The notes under the pieces were generated by a model. That model ran no database searches and was not told the origin of the DNA. It saw nothing but the letters and a program-made list of their open reading frames with translations. A stretch of DNA of 64,000 bases, from NCBI RefSeq assembly GCF_040802235.1, contig NC_133165.1, forward strand, positions 44,467,629 through 44,531,628. Direction: 5' to 3'. This stretch comes from Manis javanica. Lineage: Eukaryota; Chordata; Mammalia; Pholidota; Manidae. Position 1 is the stretch's first letter. Every line of letters begins with the position of its first letter. Of this stretch, positions 46,673 through 60,400 are shown piece after piece. The translations under genes and the position numbers were made by a program.

Positions 46673-47227
46673 ATGGCTCTGCCCCTGAGGTCCTTCAGTC
46701 GGGGCTTGGCGAGCGCAGCCAAGGGAGACCACGGAGGGGCGGGAGGTGAGTGGGGCTGGGGCTTGACCCTGGGCTTCCTGATCTTTAACACCCGTACCCC
46801 CTCCGGCCTCTGGGGCCTTCCAGGGTCCTGGTAACAACCCCTACCGGCTAACCCTCCCCCACAGAGGCCCTCCCCGCCTCTATCTCACCCGGCCTTTCCC
46901 TGCTGCAGCCCGCACCTGGCGCCTCCTGACCTTCGTGCTGGCGCTCCCGAGCGTGGTCCTCTGCACCCTCAACTCCTGGCTCCACGCGGGCCACCACAAG
47001 CGCCCCGAGTTCATCCCCTACCACCACCTCCGCATCCGCACCAAGGTACACCAGCCCGAGGCCTTGGCACTGGGGCGGATGGGCGGGCAAGGGGTGCAGG
47101 GGGCTCGGGCTGCGCAGACAACTCGCTCTCCTTCTCTCCGCAGCCCTACTCCTGGGGAGACGGCAACCACACTCTTTTCCACAATCCCCGCGTTAACCCT
47201 CTGCCCACGGGCTATGAACAGCATTGA
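46673..47227 (+). CDS. COX6A2: Cytochrome c oxidase subunit 6A2 (heart/muscle isoform), mitochondrial
   Basis: This is a nuclear-encoded accessory subunit of respiratory complex IV in the inner mitochondrial membrane of heart and skeletal muscle. The three coding exons are 46673-46745, 46909-47045 and 47144-47227, all with GT-AG introns and consistent phases, giving 97 residues. The N-terminus [18 protein letters not shown] is a basic, Ser/Ala-rich mitochondrial presequence. A single membrane span follows ([20 protein letters not shown]), then the intermembrane-space tail with [29 protein letters not shown] and [10 protein letters not shown]. Its length equals the usual 97 aa, and it looks intact. 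The gene is convergent with ITGAD, whose stop lies about 1.2 kb downstream. Confidence 0.97.
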
Positions 47228-47254
47228 GGCCCGGGCGGACGCCCCCCCAGGCGC

Positions 47255-47260
47255 AATAAA
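47255..47260 (+). terminator. COX6A2: COX6A2 polyadenylation signal
   Basis: AATAAA is 27 bases after the stop codon. It is followed by ggtgtgg, a GT-rich downstream element, giving a very short 3' UTR as in other mammals. Confidence 0.85.
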
Positions 47261-47454
47261 GGTGTGGAAGCTGCGTGTGGCCGGCTCTGGGCACCCGCGC
47301 CGCGCAGGGCGGGGCGCGGTGGAGCGGTGCTCCGGGGTAGAGGCGCACAGTGCGGGTGGCGCCCCACGCGCTCTGGCCAAGGCCGGGGTTGGGGAGCTGT
47401 TGAGGGGACAACGTCCTTGAGGAAGGAACAGGCAGGAGATCCCTGCATCTCTCT

Positions 47455-47665
47455 AACCTATTAATAATAAGAGTTCTAGCTGTAAGGGGCTTTCACATCC
47501 ACTGAATGCTCCCAATAATTCTGGGAGCAAGATACAATTTTAGATCTTCTGTCCCTAAAGAGGAATTTGAGATTCTGAGAGATTGAATGACTTAAATTCA
47601 GACAGCTCATCAGGAGTCCTGTGGGAACTCGGGTTGCAGACCTTTCACCTGACACATTGATGGCA
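47455..47665 (-). mobile_element. MIR-like SINE, diverged
   Basis: It contains gaatgctcccaataattctgggagcaagatac, aattcagacagctcatcagg and gggaactcgggttgcagac, in the order of an antisense MIR. Confidence 0.55.
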
Positions 47666-48415
47666 TCTGTAAATTCTGGCTATTAGGAACAATCCAAGCT
47701 TCAAACATAGAATCTACAGCCCTATGTGTGAGGCTTCATGACCTAATTCTGGATTTGGAATATTTCTGTCATTCTCTGTGAACACCTTTAATGGGTGTTC
47801 TATACTAGTTTGAGAAATCAGATGCTCTTTTCTGGAAGCCTGGCTCTCCTAGCTTCTAAAGGGACCCCATCCAAAGTAGACATTGGTTCAAACAAGCTCT
47901 GGACATTTCATTCACCTCCTAGGACAGTCGGCCCACTTGCCTTACCAAGCAATAGTAATTGCTTGAAGCCTATGCTGAAACCTATGAACAACACATACAT
48001 AGAGAGCTTCCTTTGGCTCTCTCTGATATGATAGCACCATTAAGAAAAGATTGTATCAGGCCCCAGTCACCTGAGAAAGTGAGAGGATATTTTCTATGCC
48101 CACAAGTAGGTTCCCCCAACTCTTCCTAAAATACCACTCAGCCCTCTTTCACACAAAGAAAATATGTTATAAACATTCTCATTTAATGTGACAGTTCTTA
48201 TACATATGAAAATTCATGCCAGCATCAGTATAAAAATCTTTCAACCACTTGGGAAGGTAGCTTAACACCTGGTAAGTTGATCAAGCCAGTCCAGATCTAT
48301 GCAGAAGTTATTCCCACAGAAGTACATTTGAGTGCTAAGGCAAGACCAGCCCATGGGGTAGAGATGAACAGAAAGATGGATATTAGGATAAAGGCAAATT
48401 TGGGGTCCCACAGCT

Positions 48416-48496
48416 TTAATCCTCCCCACTGAATGTGGCAGTGTCTTCAGGCTTGTTATCCATAATCTCTTTGTACTGATGTTTGAAGAAGCCAAG
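48416..48496 (-). CDS. ITGAD: ITGAD last coding exon: altered cytoplasmic tail
   Basis: It encodes [18 protein letters not shown], then TATFSGED and a TAA stop. The membrane-proximal motif, GFFKR in integrin alpha chains, here reads GFFKH (codon CAT). After the TAA the same frame continues with ten codons (SCGTPNLPLS) and a second TAA at 48383-48385; these match the end of the human alpha-D tail as I know it. The acceptor is CACAG at 48497-48501. Confidence 0.9.
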   Translation of the reverse strand, partial: LGFFKHQYKEIMDNKPEDTATFSGED

Positions 48497-51400
48497 CTGT
48501 GAGGGGAAATAAATCAGAAAAGCTGGATAAGAGATCAGGGAAGAAAGCTGAGGAAAGGAAAAAGCTGAGAGAGAAGAGAGGAGAACTCAGCTGACTTGTA
48601 TTTGTGTGCCAGAACATTTATGTGAACAACAGCTATCATGTACTGAGTATGTACTATGTGCCAAACACAGTAGTTATACACAAAGCTATAGCAGAAAAGT
48701 ACAGATGCTATAGTCAGGCAGGCCTCTGCACATACCCTGGCCTCATTTCTGTCTCTCTTCAGCCACTTTATGATATAGGCATTATAATCATTTCAGAAAA
48801 GAGGAAACAGGCTCAGAGAGGTTGAGCAACCTGCCTGAAATTAAATAGTAAGACAGAGCCAAAATTGGTACACAGGCCTGCCTGACTTTGTTGTCCGAGT
48901 TCTTCCCACAGTTCACCCGTCTGTGGGAGGGCTTGGTTGGATATCAGTGGTGTCAAGAGTGGGATGAAAACACTCACCTTGTACAGTATAGCTGTGATGA
49001 GAGCCAGTAACAGCAGTCCTCCCACAGAGCTGCCCGCAACGAGGGCGGTAGGATCATAGACCTCATACTCTTCTAGCATCATCTCCATCTGATTTGGGGA
49101 TCAGAGAGTATCAGGTGTCTGGCTGTCCCAGACTCTTCACAGGTTCCCCAACCTTTAACTCCCCAGGCCCTGATCCAAGGGGTGAGATACAGAAGCATTC
49201 ACGGGCTTAGTTGCAACCTTACTGCCCAGGGACCTATATTCTTCCTCCAGACTGTAAACCTCCCACCCAACATCACAGATTTAGTATCAGGAACTCTCTG
49301 ACCAGCCTGGCCACTGCCCACTGCACAGTCACTACCTGGGCTCTCAAAAATACTTCTTGTCCTGGAAGCTGGGAATACACGGATCTGTTGAATGTGATTT
49401 CAGCCACACTCACGACCAATACCTTCTTCTGCAACATCTGCAAAAGAGAAGGGAAGAGCTGGGGAACCAGCTCTGGGGAAGGCTCAGAGTTTGAGAAGTA
49501 TCCTGTCCTAGGATGGGCATAGACACAGTAGTATCACCTGAACCTGGGAGAGGGACTGTGCTCTTGGGCCATACCTGGCTGACCCAGCCAAAGCTGAGGT
49601 TGCCCTTCAGGATGAAGTCAAGTTCCCCCTGGATGCTGAAGAAGGGGATGTCACAGCGGAACCTCAGGCAGTCAGCAATGGAGCAGTCCTAAGGGATAGA
49701 AAGGAATGAAGTTGAGGAAAGTCTCAACTTAGGGAAGAATCACAAATGAAAATAAAGTCTGTCAGATTTGGGGTGGGGAACAGATGTACAGGCATATATA
49801 TAGCTCTGCAAGCCATCTCCCTATATCCCCTAATGTGCAGCTGGTTCTGCAGTGGGAGTCCAGAGTCTTTCTCACCAGGATGAGATTCCTTGGAATCTGG
49901 GTCAGGAAGTCAGAATACTGGGGAGGTTCCCTCTCTGACACACAGGGAAGACTCTAGTGAGAGAGAAAAAAAACCACAAAATGATCAAAATTTTACTGGC
50001 AGGAGAGTGTGAGGCACAGTGGGATCAGACCCCAGAGAACAAGGAAAGGCAGGCAGGCACCTGTGAAGGGGCCACCACAGCTACATCCCACACAGCCACA
50101 CCATTCAGCAGGATGGGAACCCAGAAATCAATGCTGATAGCCAGCTCTCGTTGACTCAGGTTATTCACCTGCAGAAAATTGAGACCAAACATTACTGTGA
50201 TCCCTGGAGTACCCCAATTCTACTGTTTCCTGGCTCCAGCCCTCAGCTCATCTCATTTTTCCCCACCAGCTTCCAACATCAGCATCGTCATGGGGGGTCG
50301 GACGTGGGTGGATACTCCCTGGCCTCGTACATGGTATCGGTGCTCAGCTGCTTTCCTGCTCTTCTCACCGGAAGATGAAAAGTTAAAGTACTTGGTGGAT
50401 TCTTCCTGCCTGGAAAAAGAGGGCTTGTTGGTAAAACAACAACCCTGGCACTGTCCCCAGTTGTGCCCCCCGCCTACTGAAGAAGGGTTTGTTGGGCCCA
50501 GCAGATGACCCAAGGAAATAATGATGGTCCTCACATGCCTCTGCAGCCTCAGCTTCAGCTCCTCTCATGTCCTTTACACTGGTCACCCAGAAATGTGAGC
50601 TTATTCCTGATACCACAGTTCTTTCATATCCCCATTACTTTGCTCAAGCTCTTTCTTCTGCTTGGACTGTCCTTATCCACTCCCTTTTTGGAAATTTTCA
50701 CTTTAAGACCCAACTTAATATCACCTCTTAAAACGTTCAAACATGTTCCCACTGGGAAAAGGCACTGCTTTCTCTAGTAGCTGCATGCTTGGCCTAAACC
50801 AATGCTTACAGAGGCTGCTGCCAGAACAAAGGAGCCTAAGGGGACTCGAGGGAACAATGGCTGGAGCACATAGTAAAGAAAATAGATGTTGCTATCCTGG
50901 GGCAGTTAAGTAATGTGTGGAAAGCTAGTGCATGAACATAAGCCCATAGAGTGGACATAAATGTTCTAGGCTGTACGTGGCGTCCCATCTATCCATCTAT
51001 TCATGGGCTCCTTCAGTAAATATTTACCATGTCCTAGGCTGTGTGCTTGGCCCTGGAGATACAATAGTTAACAAGCCATAATCTCTCCCTTCCTAGAGTT
51101 TAACAGCTAATCTCGAAGTCAGGCGGACAAGCAGAGAGGGCTTGCACATTTCACCAGCGACTCATACACAGAAGCCAAGCCAGCCAGCCATATGGGAACT
51201 CTGTGGGCCCCACAGATATTACTGTCAACTTGATGAGTAAGAACATAGGCTCTGAAACCAGACCACCTGGGTTCACATCTCTTCCTACCCAAGTACCTTA
51301 AGGTAAATTACTTAACCTCTCTGGAGCCCTGTAGTTTTTCCTCTTCCAAATAGGGATGCTAAAATATCGTGCTTATAATAGAGTTGTGATGAGGTTTGTA

Positions 51401-54400
51401 GTAGTGCCATAAGTATTAGAATTCATCTTTATCCCTTAGTATATTGGCCTTCCTCTCTGCTCCTCCCACCCCCAACCCTTTCTCTCTCATCATTCCGTTT
51501 TCTTCCAATTCTAAACCTCTTTTCAAATTTGAGAAAACCTTTCAGTTTCCCCAATCCTTGGGGAGGTATGTAGTAAATTGCTGTGGGCACAAGCCCTGGA
51601 GCCAGACCATCGGGGCTTGATTCCTGGTTCTGCCACTTCCCAGCTGAATGACAGGAGCAAGATATTTAAATCTATTTTGGTAAAAAGGGGGATAGCAATA
51701 ACTATATAATACACTTATTAGAAGGATTAAATGAATTTAAATACATGTAAAGTACTTAAAACAATGCCTGGCACATCATAAGTATATACAACTATATGCT
51801 CTTATCATAAGTTTCAGTGTTTTCCCATGTATAGAAGGGGAGATTCACACATGGAGTCTGGAAGGGCAGTGACACTGCGTCACCTGCCTCTGTAATTCCC
51901 CTAAAAGTCCATGTCAGCAGTGGGAGCACCAGCAGTGAACTCCACCCCATGCACTACCGTGGGCTTCCTGCCAACTCTCAAAGTCCCTGGAAGTTAGCCA
52001 GGTATTTGGGGCTCCTTGCCCCACTTCAGCCTGGCCTACCCCAGCTCCTCCGCCCACCTTCAAAACCCAGAGCAACAGCTCTATGTGCCTCTCCTGTGGC
52101 CTGCCTCGGCCTTGGGCTCTTAGAGACTTTCCAACAGCTTCTCACATCTCTGCTCTCCTCTGAGTTTTGTGAAAGTCTGACCTTTTCTTTCCTCTATGAG
52201 GTGACAAACCATATCCTGTTGGGCCCAAGCTCCTCACCTCAGAGCACTCAGAAAAGCCTTTATCTTAATCTAGTTAATTTTGCTTTTGCACAGTGGTATT
52301 CAGCACAAAGGATGGGATTGGGTTTATGTTAAATGTAGCCTACATCTTGAAGACAGGAGTGAGTGCACAGTGGTCATGAGGTATATGTGTCCCACCAGCA
52401 GCCTAATTCATCAGAGAAGAAGCAAGAATTATGGTACATGATGTGGTATAAATATATCACTGGTCACAAGTATTCCCATTTGAGGAATCAGGGGAAGTGA
52501 ATTAGATACCCATCCTCAAAAGAGCAGGCTGCGCTGCAGGGAGAGGTACTAGTTTTGGAGGAAGGTCAGAGGTCCAAGGATAGAGTCAAGGTTTAAGTAC
52601 CTGCTAATCACCATGTAGACAGCATATTTCACTGGGATCTCCAGCTGGAAGGTAGTTTTGCTGGTTGCAGGCTTATTATTCTCACTGGAGAAAGAAAGGG
52701 GAGCCCATCGGGGAAGGAATCCAGGAGAGGAGTCTCTGGCTGGGGCATGACATGGGAGAGGCAGGGATACACCATACCTAGCCTAGGCTCACCTGCTTGC
52801 ATTCGCCCTCAAAAGCAATTTGTCTCCCAGGGTGGCCTTGTAGGATACATCAAATGTGACTATGAAGGTGCCCTGAAGGAAGAAGAAAGAAGAAATGGGG
52901 ATAGGGAAGGTCCAAGGGAAACGAGGGAAGGAAATGAGTCAGGATGAGGGAGAAGAGTAATGAGGGTCTGGGGGAGAACTGACCTTAGCACCCTCTTGGA
53001 AGATGGGGTGGTTGACGCTACAGCTGCTGCTCCTCAGGCCCTCATTCCCAGTGGGCACTGCCTCACATGCCAGGAGCAATGGGGGCTGATGAGGTTGCTT
53101 TCAGAGGAGAAGAATGAATTTTAAAAAGCTACCCACATGCATATATGGGATCCATATATAACAGTGGTGGCATTGCAAACTAAAGGGGAGAAAGGACAGA
53201 CTTTTCAATAAATGGTCCTGGGAGAATTGGCCCATATTAAAAAAAAAACAAACCCTAAAAACCACTGGATCCCTACCTCACTCTGTACTTCAAAATAAAT
53301 TCCAACTGGATTTAAGACAAGTGTGAAAGGTAAAATTACAAAGCTTGCTGAAGATAATATAAGCAAATATCTCCATAACCTTGGAGTAGAGAAGTTTTTC
53401 TTAAGATCTGCACACAAAAACTCTAAATACAAAGGAAAAGATCGATAAAAATCAACCACAATCAAATTAAGACACTATGTTTATTAAATGATACTACAAA
53501 GAGCCTGAAAACAGAAGGACTGGAAAAGATAATAGAACACATATAACTGGAAAAGGAATAACCAGAATATGTAAAGGACTCTTACAACTTAGTAAAAAAA
53601 AGATGGACAACTCAATGGAAAAGACTTGGACAGGCATTCCTAAAAGAAGAAATCCAAATGACCATGAAATATATAAAAAGTTCCTCAACCTCATTACAGA
53701 AATGAAAATTAAAACTGCAAGGAGATATCATTACTTGCCCACCAGATAGACAAAAAGTTTAAAGTTAGACAATGCCAAATGTTGGAGTGGATGGAAATCC
53801 ACAGAAACTCTAATACAGTGCTGTTGGAAGTGTAAATAGGTGAAAATGGTGTGGCTGTACTTATTATAACTGAAGATACACATAGCCAATGACCCAGCAA
53901 TTCCACATGTGGAATTCCAAATATTATGATAGGGGTACCAGGATGCATGCTCAAGAATGTCATGGCCATGATCAGGAAACAACTCAAATGACCTTGATTG
54001 TAGAATGGGTAAAGAAATTGTGGTATAGTCTATATAGTAATGAAAATGTACAGCCACAAGCAATAACATTTGTGAATTTCATGAATATAATAATATTGGA
54101 GAAAAGAAGATAGACACAAAAGAATATATGTTGTAATTCACATAAAGTTCAAGTATTAGCAAAACTGAACATTATTATCTAGGGATGTACTCATGGGTAG
54201 TGAAACTATAAAGAAATACAAGAAACTGATCACAAAGTCAGAATAGTAGTTACCCTTGGGCAGAAGGAAAGGGCTTCTAGGAGTACTTGCAGTGCTTTAT
54301 TTCTTGACCTGAATGTTAATTGCATAGACATTTGTTTAATATTATTCATTACACTATACATATGATTTATGCACTTTTCTGTTTGTGTGTTTATATTTCA

Positions 54401-57400
54401 CCATAGAAGAATTAAAAGGAACCTATGGCATGGAGAAGTCCCTGCGACTAGAGCCCAAGGGAGATGTTTACCTGGGTTCCTAACACTCGTTGATAGGACA
54501 GCCCTGCTGGGTAGTAGAAGTTGATCACGGTTCCATAGGAATCCTCACCCTCATTCGACACAGTAACTGTCATGTTGAGCTCCAGCGAGCTCCCCACCAC
54601 CAGGGTCTGCAGGCTGAAGGAGGAAGGACAAGACTGGGAGAGAGACTCCATTGGAAATTGGTTGGAATTAGCTCAGGGCAGGGATAGGACTGTGGGAATT
54701 CATGAGCCATAGCTCATGCTAACATTCTGGTCAAAATCACTTCTAGGATAGAAAGTGAGCCAAAGGGAAACACAAGCACTTCTCATCCTATGAGGATGGA
54801 AGACGCAAAAGCTTTAGTGTCTGGATATGAAAGGAAATAGAGCTCACCCTGATAAGCTGAGGTTGATACGCAGGTCCCCTTCACAGAGGTGATCTTGCCC
54901 ACAGTTCTTCTCAAAGGGGAACTGCAGCAAAAAAGTACATTCTCTTCCCATCCATGTCATAATCCTTCTCCCACCCCTTCATTAGGGGTACTCATCAGCA
55001 CTGAGAGTTACCGAGCACCCACCCTGCACCCAGTGCCATGTCTGACACTGGCCAGGAGTTGGGGGGTTGGGGATGCGTTAGAATATAAATGAAAAATTAG
55101 GCAAAGTCCTTGGCTTCAAGGAACATAGAGTTTAGTTGAGGAGTAAAATCCAACTCACTGGAACAACTCTTCAACAAACATTATTAAACGTAAATAACAG
55201 GAAAGGTTCTGGGTTGGGTAGGGGTTAGGAAAGTAGAAACTAAAGTGGATTAGACATGGTTCTTGCACTCAAGGAACCTGCAATTCTGAGAGAGACAAAG
55301 AGGTGGATACAGATTGCTATAGTCATGTGATAATGTCATGGTATCACCACAACATATTAGGAAGCCAGAGAAGAATTGACAGATTCTGCATGTGGTTTTC
55401 AAAAGAGAGGAAGATAAGACTGGGGCTTTGGGGAACTAGAGGAGATCTTTGAGGTGGAAAGAAGGAAACAAGAAATACATGGACAAAGGCTCAGAGGCAG
55501 GAATGAGAAAAACTGAGAGGGATCTGCAGAATGAGAACCAGAGATTTTATGTTGGGGTAAAGTGGATAACCAGCTGGTGTATGTGTAGGGATCCAACTAG
55601 GCAGGGTCTTGCTAAGTGGGCAGAGGCATTATGGACTTGGTGTGGCTGGTGGACAAATTGGGAACCACTGTAGGTTCTTAAGGACATGGAGACACAGTGA
55701 AAGTCAGCACATTATTGGGACTTCATTGAAAAACTCACAGAAGCAGTGAAGAGGTCCTGTGAGCCCACAGCCAGCACAGGGTGGAGGTTCTGGGATGAGA
55801 GGATGGGTTCTCCCACCAGGGAGAAGTTGAGGCGCAGTGTGATGGGGTTCACTATATCCTCCACACAGCCCTGACGGGAAGTAGGCTGTCAAGAATCCAC
55901 TACTTTCCACTGCTGGACTTCTGTTACACTGCTGTTCCCTCCTGCCTAGACAGTACCCCACCCCAGCTGTGGAGCCAGGTTCTCTGGCCCCAACTTTCCT
56001 CTCTCTAGCCCCAGTCTCCCCATTCCTTCCCCTCTCACTCAGCAGGGGGAAAAGACGCCAGAGGCTAGCCTTGGGCTCCTCATCCCTCTCCCCTGCCCAC
56101 AACCGAAGTCCTCACGGGTAAAAGCAGTTTCACAGTTTCACAGTGAACTCCCAGCCCCAGGGTTTTTCTTCGAGTCAAAGTCCAGTTCTTGGTCTCATCA
56201 AAAATGGCACGAGAAATCAGACGGCCTGGGTCCAATGCCAGATCATATGTGACAGAGCTTTGGACATCACCTGAAATGAAACGGGAAGTTTTTAGGTGTA
56301 AAATCAAAGAAAACATAGAATGTTCTGCTTTCACTTTTTCATGTGATAAATATGTGCTGAGCACTTTCTATGGGCCATGAACTATATCAGGTGCTGGGGA
56401 TACATGTGAAGAAGAAGACAGAGAAATATGAAGCCTGGCTACGTGAAGCTTGCATTTTGGAAAGGAGACAAGCACATAGGACATATCGGAGTGTGTGATC
56501 AGTGCAAGGGCCGGATCCTCAGTGGTACTGAGGAGGATTTGCTAACTCGGACCCAGGGCTTACAGATGCCTTCCTGGATGTGCCTTGTCTGAGCTTTGAC
56601 CTGGAGGATGATCAGAAGTTGGGTGAAGAGGGGTGGAGAAAGTCCAGGTATAGGAACAGCAACTAAGATCATATGAAAGAGGGAGGCTGGCTTGTTTGTA
56701 AAATGTGTACTGAGTGAGGGGAGAGGGATGAGGAGAGGCTAGAGTGGCAGGGAGAGGCAAATTAGTGAGGGCATTGTAGGGAAGGACTTCGGTCTTAATA
56801 AATGCAAGAAGGGGGCAGTTTAAGGGGGTTAAGCAGGGAAGTAAAGAGACCAGATTTGTATTTGGGGACAAATCCGTTTAGTTCCTCTATGGAAAATGGT
56901 GAGAGGCCACAAGAACAGATGTGGGAACTACTCAGTGAGTAGGTAGGAAAGACAAGCAGTGGCCTGCAGAAAGGCAGTGGCTGGGGCTGCTGCAGAGAAG
57001 TGTGCAGACCCCAAGTATATCCTGGAGAGAGAACTTACAGGCCTGCATGTGGGAAGACAGGGAGAGAAGAGAACCAGGTTTCTGACACTGACAGCTGAGT
57101 GGACATGGAGGTGACATTTGGATTCCTGGTCTCATTCTCTCCTAAGGATAGGGCTAGGGGCTTCTGGGGGGTGAGGGACTGGGTCTACTGGGAGATTCAC
57201 CTAACTGATCCAGTGAGCTTTTATGGATAGCGAGACAGACTGTGGCCTCCCCAGCTTCCAGAGTGGCAGGCACCTCTTCCCAGCACTGGTACACAACCTT
57301 TGCCACCTCTGAGGGTGTGAATCTCATGGCCACCTCCATGTTCAGCACTGGCAGGCTCCTAGGGGTGATATAGGGACTGAGGACAGTACTCTGGCCTCGG

Positions 57401-60400
57401 AGAAGAGAACAGGAAATGGGCAGCTTGGTGAATCAGACATAATAGGCAAAGGTTAGGGATAGGGAGTTGTGACCTGATCAGGAGCACATGTCCCCGGGCC
57501 CCCACAGCCAGGTCCACCAGTCCATCGTCGGTGAGGTCCTGACCCCCGCTCAGTGACTGCCCGAAATACTGGAGGCTGGGGGAGAGCTGGGAGCCTGTAA
57601 TCCACTGCCCAGAGAGAAAAATGAGAAATGGAAGTCAAGGGAAGGCGATTGGAAATGTTTGAGAAGAAAGCTTTGGAAAGGAGACTGCAGCAAAAGTGGA
57701 TCTGCATGGAGAAATTGAAAAGGAGAGTGGAGGGGGTAGAAATGGAAAGCAAGCAAGTGAGGACCTCAGGGACCCCAGACAAGGAGAGGGGAGCTCTTTT
57801 GGTCCAACTCTTCATAAGGTTGTAGGTTAACAACAAAAAAAAGCATGACAATAGGGATATAATAGATTCACTTACTCCTCTATTATGTTCATTCACAAAT
57901 ATTTGATGGAATGCTTAATGCTCCCATTGAGTTATCTTTACAAGAAGCCTGTGGAGTTTATCATTTCATGTCTCATAGAAGGAAATAAGACTCACTAAAT
58001 TAGTCACTTGCCTAAGGCCACACAGCTAACAAGGCTGACCAGGCATTTTACCTGGGACCTGCAATTTCTTACCCACTAGGCTGCCCACAACAAATGGAAG
58101 TCTGTTTGGAGCCAAAGGAGAAAAGAGAGGTCATTCGCACTTAGTTAGGCCTGGTGAAATTCAGGGAAATAAACTGTTAAAAGAAGGAGAATGGCTACTG
58201 CAAAGGCCAGTGATGAGAGACAGCTTCAGGAAAATCTAAGACATGGGAAAGAAGATGGAGCTGTAAGACAGGTGCCTCACCTGGCTGTGGGAGGGGCCAA
58301 TGCCCAATTCTGTGGTTCCATGAAATATGTAGACAGCACCCCTGTTCTCCTGCTCTCCCGGGGCTCCGATGGCCACGTCCGTCAGCTTGTCCCCATTCAC
58401 ATCCCCCACCACTGTCAGGGCTGCCCCAAAGCGGCCCCAGGGCTGGCCCTGCACCCCATGGAGAACAGCCTCACACTGCCACCTAGCCCTCTGCAGAACA
58501 AAACCAGTGTCAGGCCCTAACCTGGCCAACCCCCACCCCACACCCAACCCCCACCCAATACCCAGTCCAGGCCCCATCAGCCACTCACCCCCTGGGGCAA
58601 GGGGCACACAGACACCTCACCCCCTTGGGTCGGCTGGTAGTAATGAGGAGCCCCGATGAGGACCAGGTCAGAGCTGCCATCTCCATCCACGTCCACAGAG
58701 CAGAGGGAGGCCCCGAAGTAGGAGCCAACCTGAAGGCAGAGCCTGAAGCCATCCTGCCTGCCCCTTCTGAGCCAGGGCCTGCCTCTCTCCACCACTCAGA
58801 CCTCTCCACATGGGCCCCAAACCCCTCTCTTCTCCGTATCCACCCCGGGAGCCCCTGCCACCCTCACGTTCCACACTGGCTTCCTCCACACCCAACCTGG
58901 GTCCCTGTGACTTCAGCCTTCGGCCTCCATTGCCCGGACACCTGGGTAAAGATGACAACCTTCCCGGTGTGCTGGTGGCGGGGGGCGCCCAGGACCAGGC
59001 TCTGCACACCTTTCCAAAGGACCAGCTCGGTGGAGTAACCTGAGGGGGCCGGGCCTCAGCACAAAGGCTCCCCTCCCAGTCCCAGGGTCCCTGCCCTTCC
59101 CAGGCAGCCCACCTCCCACCTGTCCTCCTAACCGCAGTCTTTTCTCACCCAGATAAGAGTCCCTCATGTCCACATTTTCCTGAGACATGTTGATGAAGGT
59201 AGGCCTCATATTTGGGGGGTACAAGAAGGCACCTCCAGACCAGCTAAAGCTCCCCACAGCCCCCAGAACTGGTCCATCCTAGGGGGAAAGGATTCCAGGG
59301 CTCAGCAGACTGGGGCAAGAAGACAGGCTATTCCACAGCAACGCAACCAACTCCACTCACCATTTGGAATTCCACTTTCCTTCTTCCCCAGCCCTCACCA
59401 GTAGCCTGTGTCCCTGCCTCCTAACATCTCTCAGTCCAGCTCCTCCTTGTCACTGTCCTGGTCAGCCCTATCATCTCTCACCCAGCCCTTTCTGCCTCCT
59501 GTCTTGCTCTCCTCTGTCCATCTTCTACTGCCCCAGAGCTAGGTTTTCTCAAACTTAAATGTGCAGCCACCTCTCTGCTGGCAAACCAAGATAACTCTCT
59601 GTCACTAAGCCCAAGGATGGCATCTAGGATCCTTCCCAATCAAACCTGTGGCATTACTCTGTCCCAAGCCCATCAAGTCTTTGGCCTGGACACCCTTCTC
59701 TCTTCTTTTTGGGACTCAATTCCTTTTTCTAGAAGACTCAGCCTCAAAGTTACCTTCCCTGTGATAGGAGCTTCTTTCTCTTCATATTTTGTTTATTGCC
59801 TTTTTAAACTTTTGATTATAGATCATTTAGAACATATATAAAAGTCAAAAGAAATCTATAAAGAGCCCCTAAGTACCCATGGCCCAGCTTTATTGGTCAA
59901 TTCATGACCAAACTTATTTCATTTCCACATCCCCCTGACTCATGGCCAAAATTACTTTGAAGCAAATCCCTCTGGATAATTTGAACACACATCAACTTTT
60001 AGACAAGTCATGCCATATTGTCATTTCTTTGGTCTGAATAGTCTGGCCTTTCCCATTTCTCTGGCTGTCTCCTTTCATGCTGCCTCTAGCTCACTCTAAC
60101 TCCAGTTATGCTGGCCCTTCTGTCCCTCTAGTGCAGTAAATTTGTTTCTGCCCCAGATCTTTGGGCTTGCTTTTTCCTCTACCTGAAGCAATCTCTCCAC
60201 AGATTTTTTTCAGAGCTGGCCCTTTCTCATCATTCGGCCTCAGTTGTCACTCCTCAGGCCTCCCCTGACCACCTCTTTCCCTATCCCAATGCTTAGAACA
60301 ATTTTAAAGTATTTGTTTATTGTTTGGCATCTCCCACTAGATATGCACTCCCTGAGGGCAGGAACCTTGGCTGTCCTGTTCTCTGCTATGCTCCCGGTAC

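Noticed and set aside
46591-47448. Several open frames antisense to COX6A2 and in alternative plus frames
   Set aside because: GC-rich shadows. The spliced COX6A2 frame explains the region and has conserved protein sequence.
58625-59038. 137-codon plus-strand frame over ITGAD exons
   Set aside because: It is the opposite strand of FG-GAP exons with verified splice phases.
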